This document shows, piece after piece, positions 26,095 to 33,426 of a stretch of DNA of 64,000 nt. The position numbers and the translations under genes were made by a program. This DNA comes from JBFIHF01 sp964411125 (lineage in GTDB: Bacteria > Myxococcota_A > Bradymonadia > Bradymonadales > Bradymonadaceae), in the NCBI GenBank assembly GCA_964411125.1, contig CAYPJU010000023.1, positions 18,521-82,520 on the forward strand, read 5' to 3'. A model generated the notes under the pieces. The model was not told the DNA's origin, ran no database searches, and was given only the letters and a program-made list of their open reading frames with translations. Every line of letters begins with the position of its first letter. Within the stretch, counting starts at the first letter, position 1.

Positions 26095-27315
26095 CTAAAA
26101 CTGGTGCGCCGCATGGGCGCCTGCCGACACCTCGATGCCGAGGTGGGCGAAGTAGAGTGGACGGTCGCGCCAACCCATCGAGTCCTGCCCCAACTGCAGC
26201 CGCACGCGCGAAAAATGCGAGGGACGCAGCGCCCCCTGGATCGAGACGCGATGGCGGTCTGCGTCCCACTCCTCGTCGAGCGGGTCGTTCTCGAGACCGG
26301 TTGCCCAGTCCCAGCGAGTCGCCACCTGCCACTGCGGGTCGATGTCCCAGAAGACGAGGCCGTAGGCGCCGTAATCCACCAGCAGGTCGCCCGGCACTTG
26401 CCGACGCCGCATCATTCCCTCGAGCTGCAGCCCGAGCGCCGTCCGATTCGCCGATGCGACGGGGCGAAACCGAAGGTAGAGATCGGTCCCGAACATCTCG
26501 GTGCGGTTGTCGGGCCCCGAGTCGTTGGGGCCGAACTGCCCGGAAACGCCCCACAGCGCGGAGAAGGCGTCCCCGAGAGGGAAAAACTGCTCGGCGCGCG
26601 CCGTGTACAAGAGTTCGGCGGGCGACGTGATGCGCAACGGCGCGGCGAGGTAACCCTTCCCCGAGGCTTCGGTGACCGCGGCGGTCAGCTCGAAAAACCA
26701 CGGTAGCGGCGTCAGCCACGACAGTTCCCCGCCGACCCCGCGGCTCGCCTCCGGGCCGAAAAACTTCCCGTTCGGAAGCGTCGACTCCTGCATCACCCAC
26801 GAATGGGGGTGCTTCGTGTTGAAGCGACCGAAGGGCAAAAGCATCTGCCCGGCACGTAGCTGCAGGTTCAGCGGCAGCTCCATCGCGGTGGCGAATGCCT
26901 CCTCGATCTCGACCCCGAAGAGCCCGAAGATTACGGCCGCGTCGAGCCGAAACGATGGGTCGATGGCGGCGCCGACCGACATCTCCAACTGCTGAAACGT
27001 GAACCCGGTGTGGTCCGGGTCGTGCGCTCCGACCTGGGCGGGCTCGTCACTGAAGACACTCCCCGCGACGTTGAGGGAGAAGCCGACATCGAGCTGAAGG
27101 AGAGGGCTGGTGCCCGCGCCACTGCTCGACGTCGCAGCGGTTGGCGCCGGCGAGGCATCAGCCTCCGCGTCGGCCGCCATCGCCGCCTCGAGCTCGCGCA
27201 TCTCCGCGTCGGAAACTTCGGCATCTTCCTGCGCGCCAGCGCTCGCCGACCACAGCATCATCCACGACGTCGCGATCCCGATCACACGGGCGCGACGACG
27301 TTCGTAGAACGTCAT
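26095..27315 (-). CDS. Outer-membrane porin-like protein of the metal operon
   Basis: This encodes 406 residues. A signal peptide ends near SAGAQED. A short acidic, Ala-rich coiled segment (30-60) is followed by a beta-barrel pattern running to the C-terminus, which ends in Phe (AHAAHQF), the usual barrel end. Motifs such as LNLQLRAGQMLLPFGRFNTKHPHSW and RVRLQLGQDSMGW recall phosphate- or metal-selective porins. In the operon it sits between the His-rich membrane protein and the binding protein, so it is the likely outer-membrane entry route for the metal. It has no TonB-box or plug domain that I can see. Confidence 0.82.
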   Translation of the reverse strand: MTFYERRRARVIGIATSWMMLWSASAGAQEDAEVSDAEMRELEAAMAADAEADASPAPTAATSSSGAGTSPLLQLDVGFSLNVAGSVFSDEPAQVGAHDPDHTGFTFQQLEMSVGAAIDPSFRLDAAVIFGLFGVEIEEAFATAMELPLNLQLRAGQMLLPFGRFNTKHPHSWVMQESTLPNGKFFGPEASRGVGGELSWLTPLPWFFELTAAVTEASGKGYLAAPLRITSPAELLYTARAEQFFPLGDAFSALWGVSGQFGPNDSGPDNRTEMFGTDLYLRFRPVASANRTALGLQLEGMMRRRQVPGDLLVDYGAYGLVFWDIDPQWQVATRWDWATGLENDPLDEEWDADRHRVSIQGALRPSHFSRVRLQLGQDSMGWRDRPLYFAHLGIEVSAGAHAAHQF

Positions 27316-27363
27316 CTCGTACCTCTATCGTCACTTGTGAACTGAACTTCCCTGACGGACGCT

Positions 27364-27762
27364 TCAGCCGACGATGGGTGGTGATGTCTTGGGGGCGTAG
27401 TCGAGTGGATCGAGGCCGCCGCGGGAGGCGGACCCGTGGACCGCGACGACCTCGGGGGTCATCCATTGGTCAGCCAGGTCGAGCCGGTCCGAAGCGGCCG
27501 GCTGCGGTGAATCGGGGCGCCGCATCTGCTGCTCGAGCCCACAGTGCTCGTCGACGTGCATCACGTCGCTCGAGACTGCGGCGTGCTCCGTCACTTCGGC
27601 GTCGCTGGAGTGCGAGCTGTCGACGTGATGCAGTGCCTGGTGCGTGTGGCAGACTTCGTGCTCGACGAACAGGAAGTGACTGCCGAGAAACGCCGGCGCG
27701 AACGCGTACGCGAACAGCAGAAATGCTGCGATCGCTCGTTCGAATGGCGTTTGACGCTTCAT
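27364..27762 (-). CDS. Small His-rich membrane or exported protein
   Basis: This encodes 132 residues from MKRQTPFERAIAAF. One hydrophobic stretch (about 10-30, ending GSHFLFVEHEVC) is a signal anchor or uncleaved signal. The following part is His-rich (CHTHQALHHVDSSHSS, DVMHVDEHCG) and carries Cys residues, consistent with metal binding in the periplasm. Its ATG overlaps the TGA of the ZIP-like gene (ATGA). Function beyond metal binding cannot be assigned. Confidence 0.78.
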   Translation of the reverse strand: MKRQTPFERAIAAFLLFAYAFAPAFLGSHFLFVEHEVCHTHQALHHVDSSHSSDAEVTEHAAVSSDVMHVDEHCGLEQQMRRPDSPQPAASDRLDLADQWMTPEVVAVHGSASRGGLDPLDYAPKTSPPIVG

Positions 27763-28841
27763 GCGTGTTGATGCCCGTGGTCGTGGCCCGCGTGCTCGTC
27801 GTGTCCGGCGCGACCGTGATCGTGATCGTGGTCGTGCGGAGACAACGGGACGAAGTGCAGCAAAAAGTCCCGCGGTCCCTGATGTGCCAGCGACGCGAGG
27901 ACGAGAATGCCCGCGACGAACGCTGCTGTCCAGTGAACCAGGTTCGCATCGACGTGGAGGTCGGCCCCCGCCACCGCCGCGACGACTGCCGCCAACAGAG
28001 TCCAGGGGGCGACCTGGTCCAACGTCGACATCGCCGCCGCTCGAAAATCGTCGGCCCGCCGCCAGACCACTACCATCCCGGCGGCGAAGAGCAGCAGAAG
28101 CAGCGGCGTCGACGCGAGCCACACGTTCCAGATCCCTTCCGCGATCGAGTGTTCGCCCGCTTCGTGCGGGATCGCGACCACCGCGGCGAGGCCGACGACG
28201 CCGCCAGCTGCCCCCGAGAAGCGCCAGCCGTCCGGGGTCCCGTGATCGTGCAGGCCCACCGATTGGTGCATCAACACATGCATCAGGGAGCCGGCCACGA
28301 ACGTCTGGACGATCTGTGCGGCGCCGTGCTCGGCGAAATGGAGGGCCTCACCGAGCAACCAGCCTCCGACCGTTGCGGCTGCGGCAGCTCCGAGAACGCC
28401 CCACGACCACCGTCGCCCGAACTCCGGACGGACGAGCCACCAGACCGCCAGGCCCACCGGGAGACGGTGCAGTACGATCGCAGCGCCGAGCCCGATCGAT
28501 CCGTTGGAAGAGGCGAGGCCGACACCGTCGATCACCGTGTGAACCAACAGCGCGATGAACGCGAGGAACAACACGACCCCGTGCGAGGTGTCGTCGCTCA
28601 CCGTGCGAAGTTTCTCGAGGGCCACCGGAATGAGTACGCCTCCGAACAGCAGTGGCACCACCCACAACCCAATCGCCTCGAAGGCCTCCGGCACCACGTG
28701 CAGCATCACCAGCGCGACGATCGCCACGAGGACGAAACCGTCCACGGCCCGCGCCGAAGCACCGTGTCGATGCAGCACCGCGAACAAGGCCGGCCCGAGG
28801 GCGAGCCCGATGATGGCGGCGATGAGGAGGGCGATGCTCAA
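27759..28841 (-). CDS. ZIP-like metal transporter with His-rich tail
   Basis: This encodes 360 residues with about eight hydrophobic helices. ZIP-family hallmarks are seen in HVVPEAF, LLVHTVIDGVGLASS and VLHRLPVGLAVWW, which match the paired His/Asp motifs of helices 4 and 5, though the usual Glu after the Pro is replaced by Val. The C-terminal tail is His/Asp-rich (PHDHDHDHGRAGHDEHAGHDH), a typical zinc-sensing or -collecting tail. The start is TTG, supported by GGAG 6 bases upstream. It leads the seven-gene metal operon; the 165-base gap to the divergent RNA methyltransferase gene should contain its promoter and possible Zur site, which I could not identify by eye. Confidence 0.82.
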   Translation of the reverse strand: MSIALLIAAIIGLALGPALFAVLHRHGASARAVDGFVLVAIVALVMLHVVPEAFEAIGLWVVPLLFGGVLIPVALEKLRTVSDDTSHGVVLFLAFIALLVHTVIDGVGLASSNGSIGLGAAIVLHRLPVGLAVWWLVRPEFGRRWSWGVLGAAAAATVGGWLLGEALHFAEHGAAQIVQTFVAGSLMHVLMHQSVGLHDHGTPDGWRFSGAAGGVVGLAAVVAIPHEAGEHSIAEGIWNVWLASTPLLLLLFAAGMVVVWRRADDFRAAAMSTLDQVAPWTLLAAVVAAVAGADLHVDANLVHWTAAFVAGILVLASLAHQGPRDFLLHFVPLSPHDHDHDHGRAGHDEHAGHDHGHQHA

Positions 28842-29006
28842 AGTAACTCCAGAAGCGGAGACGCGAATTATCAGGACCAGCGCGGTCCGACAAGTAGATA
28901 CGGCGCGACCTCAGAGGATTCGCAGAGGCGACACCGGCCTCGCTCACCCGCGGCGGCGGGAAGAGTGGAAACCGGGCGCCTCGGGGGTGGGCGCGAGGCG
29001 AAGGTG

Positions 29007-30530
29007 ATGTACAATCGTGCGCCCCGCGCGAGCACGAGCTTGACTGAACCAGCCCCGACGAGATGCCCTCACCGACCCGAATGCGACGGCTGCCCGGCCT
29101 TCGAGATCGACCCGCCCAAATCCTACGAAGCCAAGGTCGAGGGGGTCCGGACCGCACTCGGACGCTACCCGATGCACGATTGGCCCGAACCGATCCGAGC
29201 TCCGCAGGGTCGCACGTTGGCGTACCGAAACCGGGCACGCATGATCGTGAGCGACGACGGCCAGCTCGGACTCTACCGGGCGGGGACGCGGCAGGTCGTG
29301 CCGATCGACGACTGCCTCGTTCACGAGCCGGCCGTGGAGGCCGTGTTGCAGCGCGTGAGAACCTCGGGATTGACCGCCAGCGCTCGTAACGTCGACGTCC
29401 GGGCGAACGCCCGCGGCGAGGCGATCGCCACCGTCGGGTTCGAAACCCAGCCATCTGCGGACGACCTCGACCGACTTCGCGCCCTGGCCACCTCCACCCT
29501 CGCCGTTCACGTCGACATCGGGACGAGCGCAGCGTTTCTGACCGGAGAGCACCGCGTCGTCGACGGCTCCGAGGCGCTGACCATGGAAGTCTCCGGACGT
29601 TCCTTCGAGGTGCCCCCGGCCGCCTTCTTCCAGGTCAACACGGAGGTCCTCGAACAGATCCACGGCGTGGTGCGCCCCTTCGTCGCCGGGAGCGACTCGC
29701 TCTGGGACCTCTACTGCGGGGTCGGCGTCCACGGCCTCGCCTGCGCGGCGCCGGGACAATCCGTGCGAGGGTTCGACATCGACGAGGCGGGGATTGCGGC
29801 CGCCCGACGCAACGCGGAGCGGCATGGTGTCGCCGCCGAGTACGTCGCAGCGTCGGACGACGCGTTCGAACCCCCCGAAGGCACCGGCCACGCGGTCGTG
29901 AACCCGGCCCGCGCCGGCCTGACCTGGACGCTTCCGCAGCGGCTCGGCCGAGCCGCTCGAATCGCGTACATCTCGTGCGACGCGACGACGTTCCTGCGCG
30001 ACGCCGAGCGTCTGGCCAACGAAGGCTTCGCGCTGCGTGAACTCCACACCTTCGACATGATGCCTCGCACCGCCCATATCGAGCTCGTCGGCCTCTTCGA
30101 GGCGGCGAACCTGCCCCCGCGATGGACGCACCTCGGCGAAGGCGTCACTGGCACCCCCGATGGGCCGGGCGACCAGACCTGGATCGCGCTCGTCGACGGC
30201 ACCCTCGCCCGTCATTCCACGCTCCCCGGCGGCGAGGTCAGCGTGCAGCGATTGCGCGCGGTCGACGGTGCCGCCGTCGTGAAACTAAAAGCCCCCGCCG
30301 ACACGACCGCGGCGGAGCTCCGCTCCCGACTCAAACAGTGGCGGCACCCGGTCATCGGCGACCCGCGGGGCAACCGCGGAGCCAATTTCCGCTGGCAACA
30401 GAACCTGGCGCTCGACGTCCCCGCACTGCACCGCATCCGCTGCGGAGAACTCCACGCACCGGTCCCCGACTTCCTGCTCACCGTGTTCCGACTGCCGCGC
30501 GCCGTCGTCGAACGGACGGACGACACCTAG
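29007..30530 (+). CDS. RNA m5U methyltransferase (RumA/TrmA family) with C-terminal RluA-like segment
   Basis: This encodes 507 residues. Cys20, Cys26, Cys29 and Cys103 reproduce the spacing of the RumA iron-sulfur site (C-x5-C-x2-C, then a distant Cys). The SAM site is DLYCGVGVHGLACA, VVNPARAGL stands where the family has N/D-PPR, and the nucleophile is Cys324 in YISCDATTFLRDAE. It methylates a uridine in rRNA or tRNA. The last 100 residues (from about 405) resemble the C-terminal part of RluA-type pseudouridine synthases (LRSRLKQWRHPVIGDPRGN, ALDVPALHRIRCGELHAP). No catalytic RluA Asp motif was seen, so this part is probably an RNA-binding or remnant domain. AAGG precedes the ATG; a GTG one codon earlier is also possible. 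Confidence 0.9.
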   Translation: MYNRAPRASTSLTEPAPTRCPHRPECDGCPAFEIDPPKSYEAKVEGVRTALGRYPMHDWPEPIRAPQGRTLAYRNRARMIVSDDGQLGLYRAGTRQVVPIDDCLVHEPAVEAVLQRVRTSGLTASARNVDVRANARGEAIATVGFETQPSADDLDRLRALATSTLAVHVDIGTSAAFLTGEHRVVDGSEALTMEVSGRSFEVPPAAFFQVNTEVLEQIHGVVRPFVAGSDSLWDLYCGVGVHGLACAAPGQSVRGFDIDEAGIAAARRNAERHGVAAEYVAASDDAFEPPEGTGHAVVNPARAGLTWTLPQRLGRAARIAYISCDATTFLRDAERLANEGFALRELHTFDMMPRTAHIELVGLFEAANLPPRWTHLGEGVTGTPDGPGDQTWIALVDGTLARHSTLPGGEVSVQRLRAVDGAAVVKLKAPADTTAAELRSRLKQWRHPVIGDPRGNRGANFRWQQNLALDVPALHRIRCGELHAPVPDFLLTVFRLPRAVVERTDDT

Positions 30531-30536
30531 AAGGCC

Positions 30537-31451
30537 TCAGCCCGGCCTCTCGTCGTGCCGGGCGAGGTAGTCGCGCAACCGCTCGTACGCGAAGTCGGCG
30601 AACGCTCGAACGCGGGCGTTGCGCCGGACGTCGGAATGGAGCGCCATCCACACCGGCGCTCGAATCTCCGGCTCGTCGTCCAACGGAACGCGCACGAGCT
30701 CGGGGGAATCGGCCACGAACGTCAGCAGCATTCCGACCCCGAGACCGGCTCGAATCGCCGCCAACCGCGGGATCATCGCACCACTGCGGATCGCGATTCG
30801 GGAGGGGTCCGCCCATCGCAGCACGAACGCTTCCATCTCCACCGACTCCATCCGTTCGTCCCCCATCACGACGTCGTGCTGCGAAAGATCGGCCGACGTC
30901 GACGGGAGGCCATGCCGACGAGCATAGTCCCGGCTGGCGTACAGCGACGGCCGCACTTCCCCTATCCGTCGAGCCACCACCTTCGCGTCGTCCGGACGCC
31001 GGCCGAAGCGAATGGCGATGTCGGCCTCCAATTTCGCCAGGTCCATGTAGTCGGACTGCACCAACAGCTCCACCGAGACCTCAGGGTGCAACGCCCGGAA
31101 CGCGGCCAGCACGGGGGGCAGCGCGGTCACGCAAAAGTCGTCCACCGTCGCCACCCGAATTTCGCCCGACAGCCTGCCGTCCCGACCGACCGCCTTGCGT
31201 TCCACGGCGAGCGCTTCCCGTTCCATCACCCGGACGTGTTCGAGCAGCTCCAGCCCCGCCTCCGTCAGCTCGCACCCTTGCGGGCTGCGATGGACCAGGA
31301 CAGTCGACAACTGTTCCTCGAGACGACCGAGCCGCCGCTGCACCGTCGCGTGATTCACGCCGAGCTCGGCGGCCGCGCCACTGAACGTCCCCTCACGGGC
31401 GACCGACAGGAAGTAGGAGAGATCGTCCCAGGAAATTCGCTGTGCATCCAT
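30537..31451 (-). CDS. LysR-type transcriptional regulator
   Basis: This encodes 304 residues from MDAQRISWDDLSYFL. The N-terminal winged helix-turn-helix (about 5-65: ARE GTFSGAAAELGVNHATVQRRLGRLE) and a LysR effector-binding domain (about 95-295) are clear. It belongs to the subgroup close to glutathione-transferase or redox regulators by appearance only. It is divergent from the GST gene with a 79-base gap, the usual arrangement for a LysR regulator and its target. TGTGCAT-CC-ATGCACA spans its own start codon and could be an autoregulatory site. It converges on the RNA methyltransferase gene with a 6-base gap. Confidence 0.93.
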   Translation of the reverse strand: MDAQRISWDDLSYFLSVAREGTFSGAAAELGVNHATVQRRLGRLEEQLSTVLVHRSPQGCELTEAGLELLEHVRVMEREALAVERKAVGRDGRLSGEIRVATVDDFCVTALPPVLAAFRALHPEVSVELLVQSDYMDLAKLEADIAIRFGRRPDDAKVVARRIGEVRPSLYASRDYARRHGLPSTSADLSQHDVVMGDERMESVEMEAFVLRWADPSRIAIRSGAMIPRLAAIRAGLGVGMLLTFVADSPELVRVPLDDEPEIRAPVWMALHSDVRRNARVRAFADFAYERLRDYLARHDERPG

Positions 31452-31458
31452 GCACAAC
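31439..31458. promoter_or_regulatory. Palindrome across the LysR start codon
   Basis: TGTGCAT-CC-ATGCACA (31441-31456) has 7-base perfect arms and overlaps the regulator's ATG in the divergent LysR/GST gap. LysR proteins usually bind T-N11-A palindromes near such gaps. This is a candidate autoregulatory site; no binding is shown. Confidence 0.35.
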
Positions 31459-31530
31459 ATCTTGCGCCCATTCCTGTTTTCTCGCAACGCCCTCCCCGTC
31501 ACATTGGATGGACAAGACACGGAGGAAACC

Positions 31531-32208
31531 TTGAAAGTCTACGCAAACTCTGTCGCCACCACGTCTCGCGCCGTGTTGGCCTTCTGCAAGCTCGAGAATC
31601 TGGAGGTCGAGTTCATCTCGATCGACCTCATGGAAGGTGAGCATCACCGGCCCCCTTTTACCGAGATCAACCCCAACCGGCTGCTCCCGGTGCTGGACGA
31701 CGACGGTTTCGTCCTCACCGAGTCTTCGGCGATCCTGCGCTACCTCGCCTGCAAGACCGGCTCGGCGCTCTACCCCGAAACCCTGCAGGAGCGCGCACGG
31801 GTGGACGAAATGATGGCGTGGTTCGAGGCCAACTTCTATAAAGACTTCGGCTTCAACTTCGTCTATCCGCAGCTCTTTCCGCATCACTCGCGCGGTTCGA
31901 GCGACGCCGACCACGCGACGGTCCAGTTCGGCCTGGCGAAGGCCCAGACGTGGCTCGCCACGCTCGACCGCCATTTCCTCCAGGACGGACGCCGCCATCT
32001 CGTCGGCGACCGCTACACGATCGCCGACCTGCACGGGGCGAGCATCCTGAGCCTCGGCGACTTGATCGGCTGCTGCCTCACCAACTACCCCAACGTCGCG
32101 GCCTGGTACGAAACCCTCGGCGAGCAACCGTGGTGGCGAGAGGTGAACGCACCGTTCACCGGATTCGCCCGCTCACTCTCCGAGCGCGAGTTCGTGAGGC
32201 TGTCGTGA
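31531..32208 (+). CDS. Glutathione S-transferase (theta-like)
   Basis: This encodes 225 residues from a TTG start chosen because GGAGG lies 5 bases upstream and the thioredoxin-fold domain begins there (KVYANSVATTSRAVLAFCK); in-frame residues further upstream are polar and unlike the family. The N-domain ends with LPVLDDDGFVLTESSAILRYLA, containing the cis-Pro and the glutathione-contact ESSAI; the C-domain is helical and includes GDRYTIADLHGASIL, the N-capping box. It conjugates glutathione to electrophiles or has a peroxidase role. A tiny upstream frame (31508-31534) ends in TGA overlapping the TTG and may couple translation. The next gene starts at an overlapping GTGA. Confidence 0.92.
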   Translation: MKVYANSVATTSRAVLAFCKLENLEVEFISIDLMEGEHHRPPFTEINPNRLLPVLDDDGFVLTESSAILRYLACKTGSALYPETLQERARVDEMMAWFEANFYKDFGFNFVYPQLFPHHSRGSSDADHATVQFGLAKAQTWLATLDRHFLQDGRRHLVGDRYTIADLHGASILSLGDLIGCCLTNYPNVAAWYETLGEQPWWREVNAPFTGFARSLSEREFVRLS

Positions 32209-32669
32209 AACTCGAGCTGAATCCTCGTCGTGGCGAAAGACCGCAGACGCACTACGGGATCCCTCACCATCAGCGCAGTGAGATTCCGTCCTCGGAGCTG
32301 TTCGAGCGCACCCGTGAACGCTTTCTGAACGCCCTCGAAGTGGAGCACGGTCCGAGCTTGATCTCCGTGCCGGGCGCCGTGGCCCTCTTCGTGTCGTCCG
32401 ACTGCGGATGCGAACCATCCCGCTTCATGCGCGGGCGCGAGTTCGCCCACATCCACCCGGCAACCGACGGCAGCTTCCACATGGTGCTCTCCGAGTCGGA
32501 TTGCGAGCACGTCATCGCCCAGGGGTGGGGGGAGTATCATCCTTACTCGGCGAGCGGTCGCCTCCGGCAGAAGATCGTGATGGTGTACGCGCCTCGCGAC
32601 GACGAGGAGATCGAAGAAGTGCTGAAGGTCGCCCGCGCCGCTCACGACTTCGTCACCGAACGGACGTGA
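32205..32669 (+). CDS. Luciferase-domain (pfam17648/DUF5519-like) protein
   Basis: This encodes 154 residues starting with GTG that overlaps the GST stop (GTGA). The C-terminal half matches the small family annotated as 'luciferase domain': FAHIHPATDGSFHMVLSESD, GWGEYHPY and VMVYAPRDDEEIEEVLKVARA. The family is found in bacteria and fungi; biochemical activity is not established, and the name does not imply light emission. Coupling to a glutathione transferase suggests a shared detoxification or redox role; that is inference. The 76-base gap to the convergent HAD gene shows no clear terminator. Confidence 0.82.
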   Translation: MKLELNPRRGERPQTHYGIPHHQRSEIPSSELFERTRERFLNALEVEHGPSLISVPGAVALFVSSDCGCEPSRFMRGREFAHIHPATDGSFHMVLSESDCEHVIAQGWGEYHPYSASGRLRQKIVMVYAPRDDEEIEEVLKVARAAHDFVTERT

Positions 32670-32745
32670 CCGGGCTTCCATTGCTCGAAGCTCGAAGGAG
32701 CGAGCTACGACTCTGAGAAGGGCTCGCGCTCCACTTTCACCGCCG

Positions 32746-33426
32746 TCACGCCTGACTCGGGCCGACGACGGCGACCCCGTTCCTCGCCGCCCACCGCGCG
32801 AGGCGCGGGTCGGGATTCACGACGCGCGGGTTCGCGACGCGTTCGAGCATCGGGAGGTCGGTGAACGAATCGGTGTAGAACCAGCTCGTCTCGAACGAGC
32901 CCCCCGACTCTCGAAGCCAGGCATCGGCCAGCGTCACCTTGGTGGGCCCGTAGCAGAGGGACTCGACGCGGCCGGTGAACTTTCCGTCCTCCACCTCGAA
33001 ACGGCTCGAAATCATCGCGTCGAGCCCGAGCATGTCGACGAGCGGTTCGGACGCGTAGGGGCTGGACGCCGTGAGGAGCACGGTGCGATGCCCCTTCGCC
33101 CGGTGGTCTTCCACCACCGCGCGCATCGCCGGGCAGACGGTCGGCGCGATCGTGTCGGCCCACCACTGTCGCACTTGCTCGCGCGTCTCGGCCTCGTCCC
33201 GGCCGGCGATGCGAGCGACGGCATCCGAGGCGAGGCGCTCCATGTCCACCACGGCGAGCTTGTAGCCGAGCAGGCCGACGGCGCTTCGGAGGAGCTCGCG
33301 CTTCGAGAGCTCGCCGCTACGCCACATGTGCTCCACCCACAGCCGCGCCGAGTTGACGCGGATGAGCGTGAGGTCCATGTCGAAAAAAGCGACCGGTCCG
33401 TCGTTCAGCCCAGGATCTTGAGCCAT
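32746..33426 (-). CDS. HAD-superfamily (subfamily IB) phosphatase
   Basis: This encodes 226 residues from MAQDPGLNDG. The HAD motifs are motif I FFDMDLTLI (Asp16 nucleophile, Asp18), motif II VLLTASSPY, motif III Lys in GPTKVTLADAW and motif IV FYTDSFTDLPML. Subfamily IB members include phosphoserine phosphatases and lysophosphatidate-type hydrolases; the substrate here is unknown. Its start lies 22 bases inside the 3' end of the UvrD gene, so the two are coupled. Confidence 0.92.
   Translation of the reverse strand: MAQDPGLNDGPVAFFDMDLTLIRVNSARLWVEHMWRSGELSKRELLRSAVGLLGYKLAVVDMERLASDAVARIAGRDEAETREQVRQWWADTIAPTVCPAMRAVVEDHRAKGHRTVLLTASSPYASEPLVDMLGLDAMISSRFEVEDGKFTGRVESLCYGPTKVTLADAWLRESGGSFETSWFYTDSFTDLPMLERVANPRVVNPDPRLARWAARNGVAVVGPSQA

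Noticed and set aside
27141..29006. N-terminal extension of the RNA methyltransferase
   Set aside because: The frame is open far upstream but lies opposite the zinc operon and is Arg/Ser-rich; the enzyme begins at 29007.
32205..32669. Light-producing luciferase
   Set aside because: The family name is misleading; no flavin- or luciferin-dependent luciferase motif is present.
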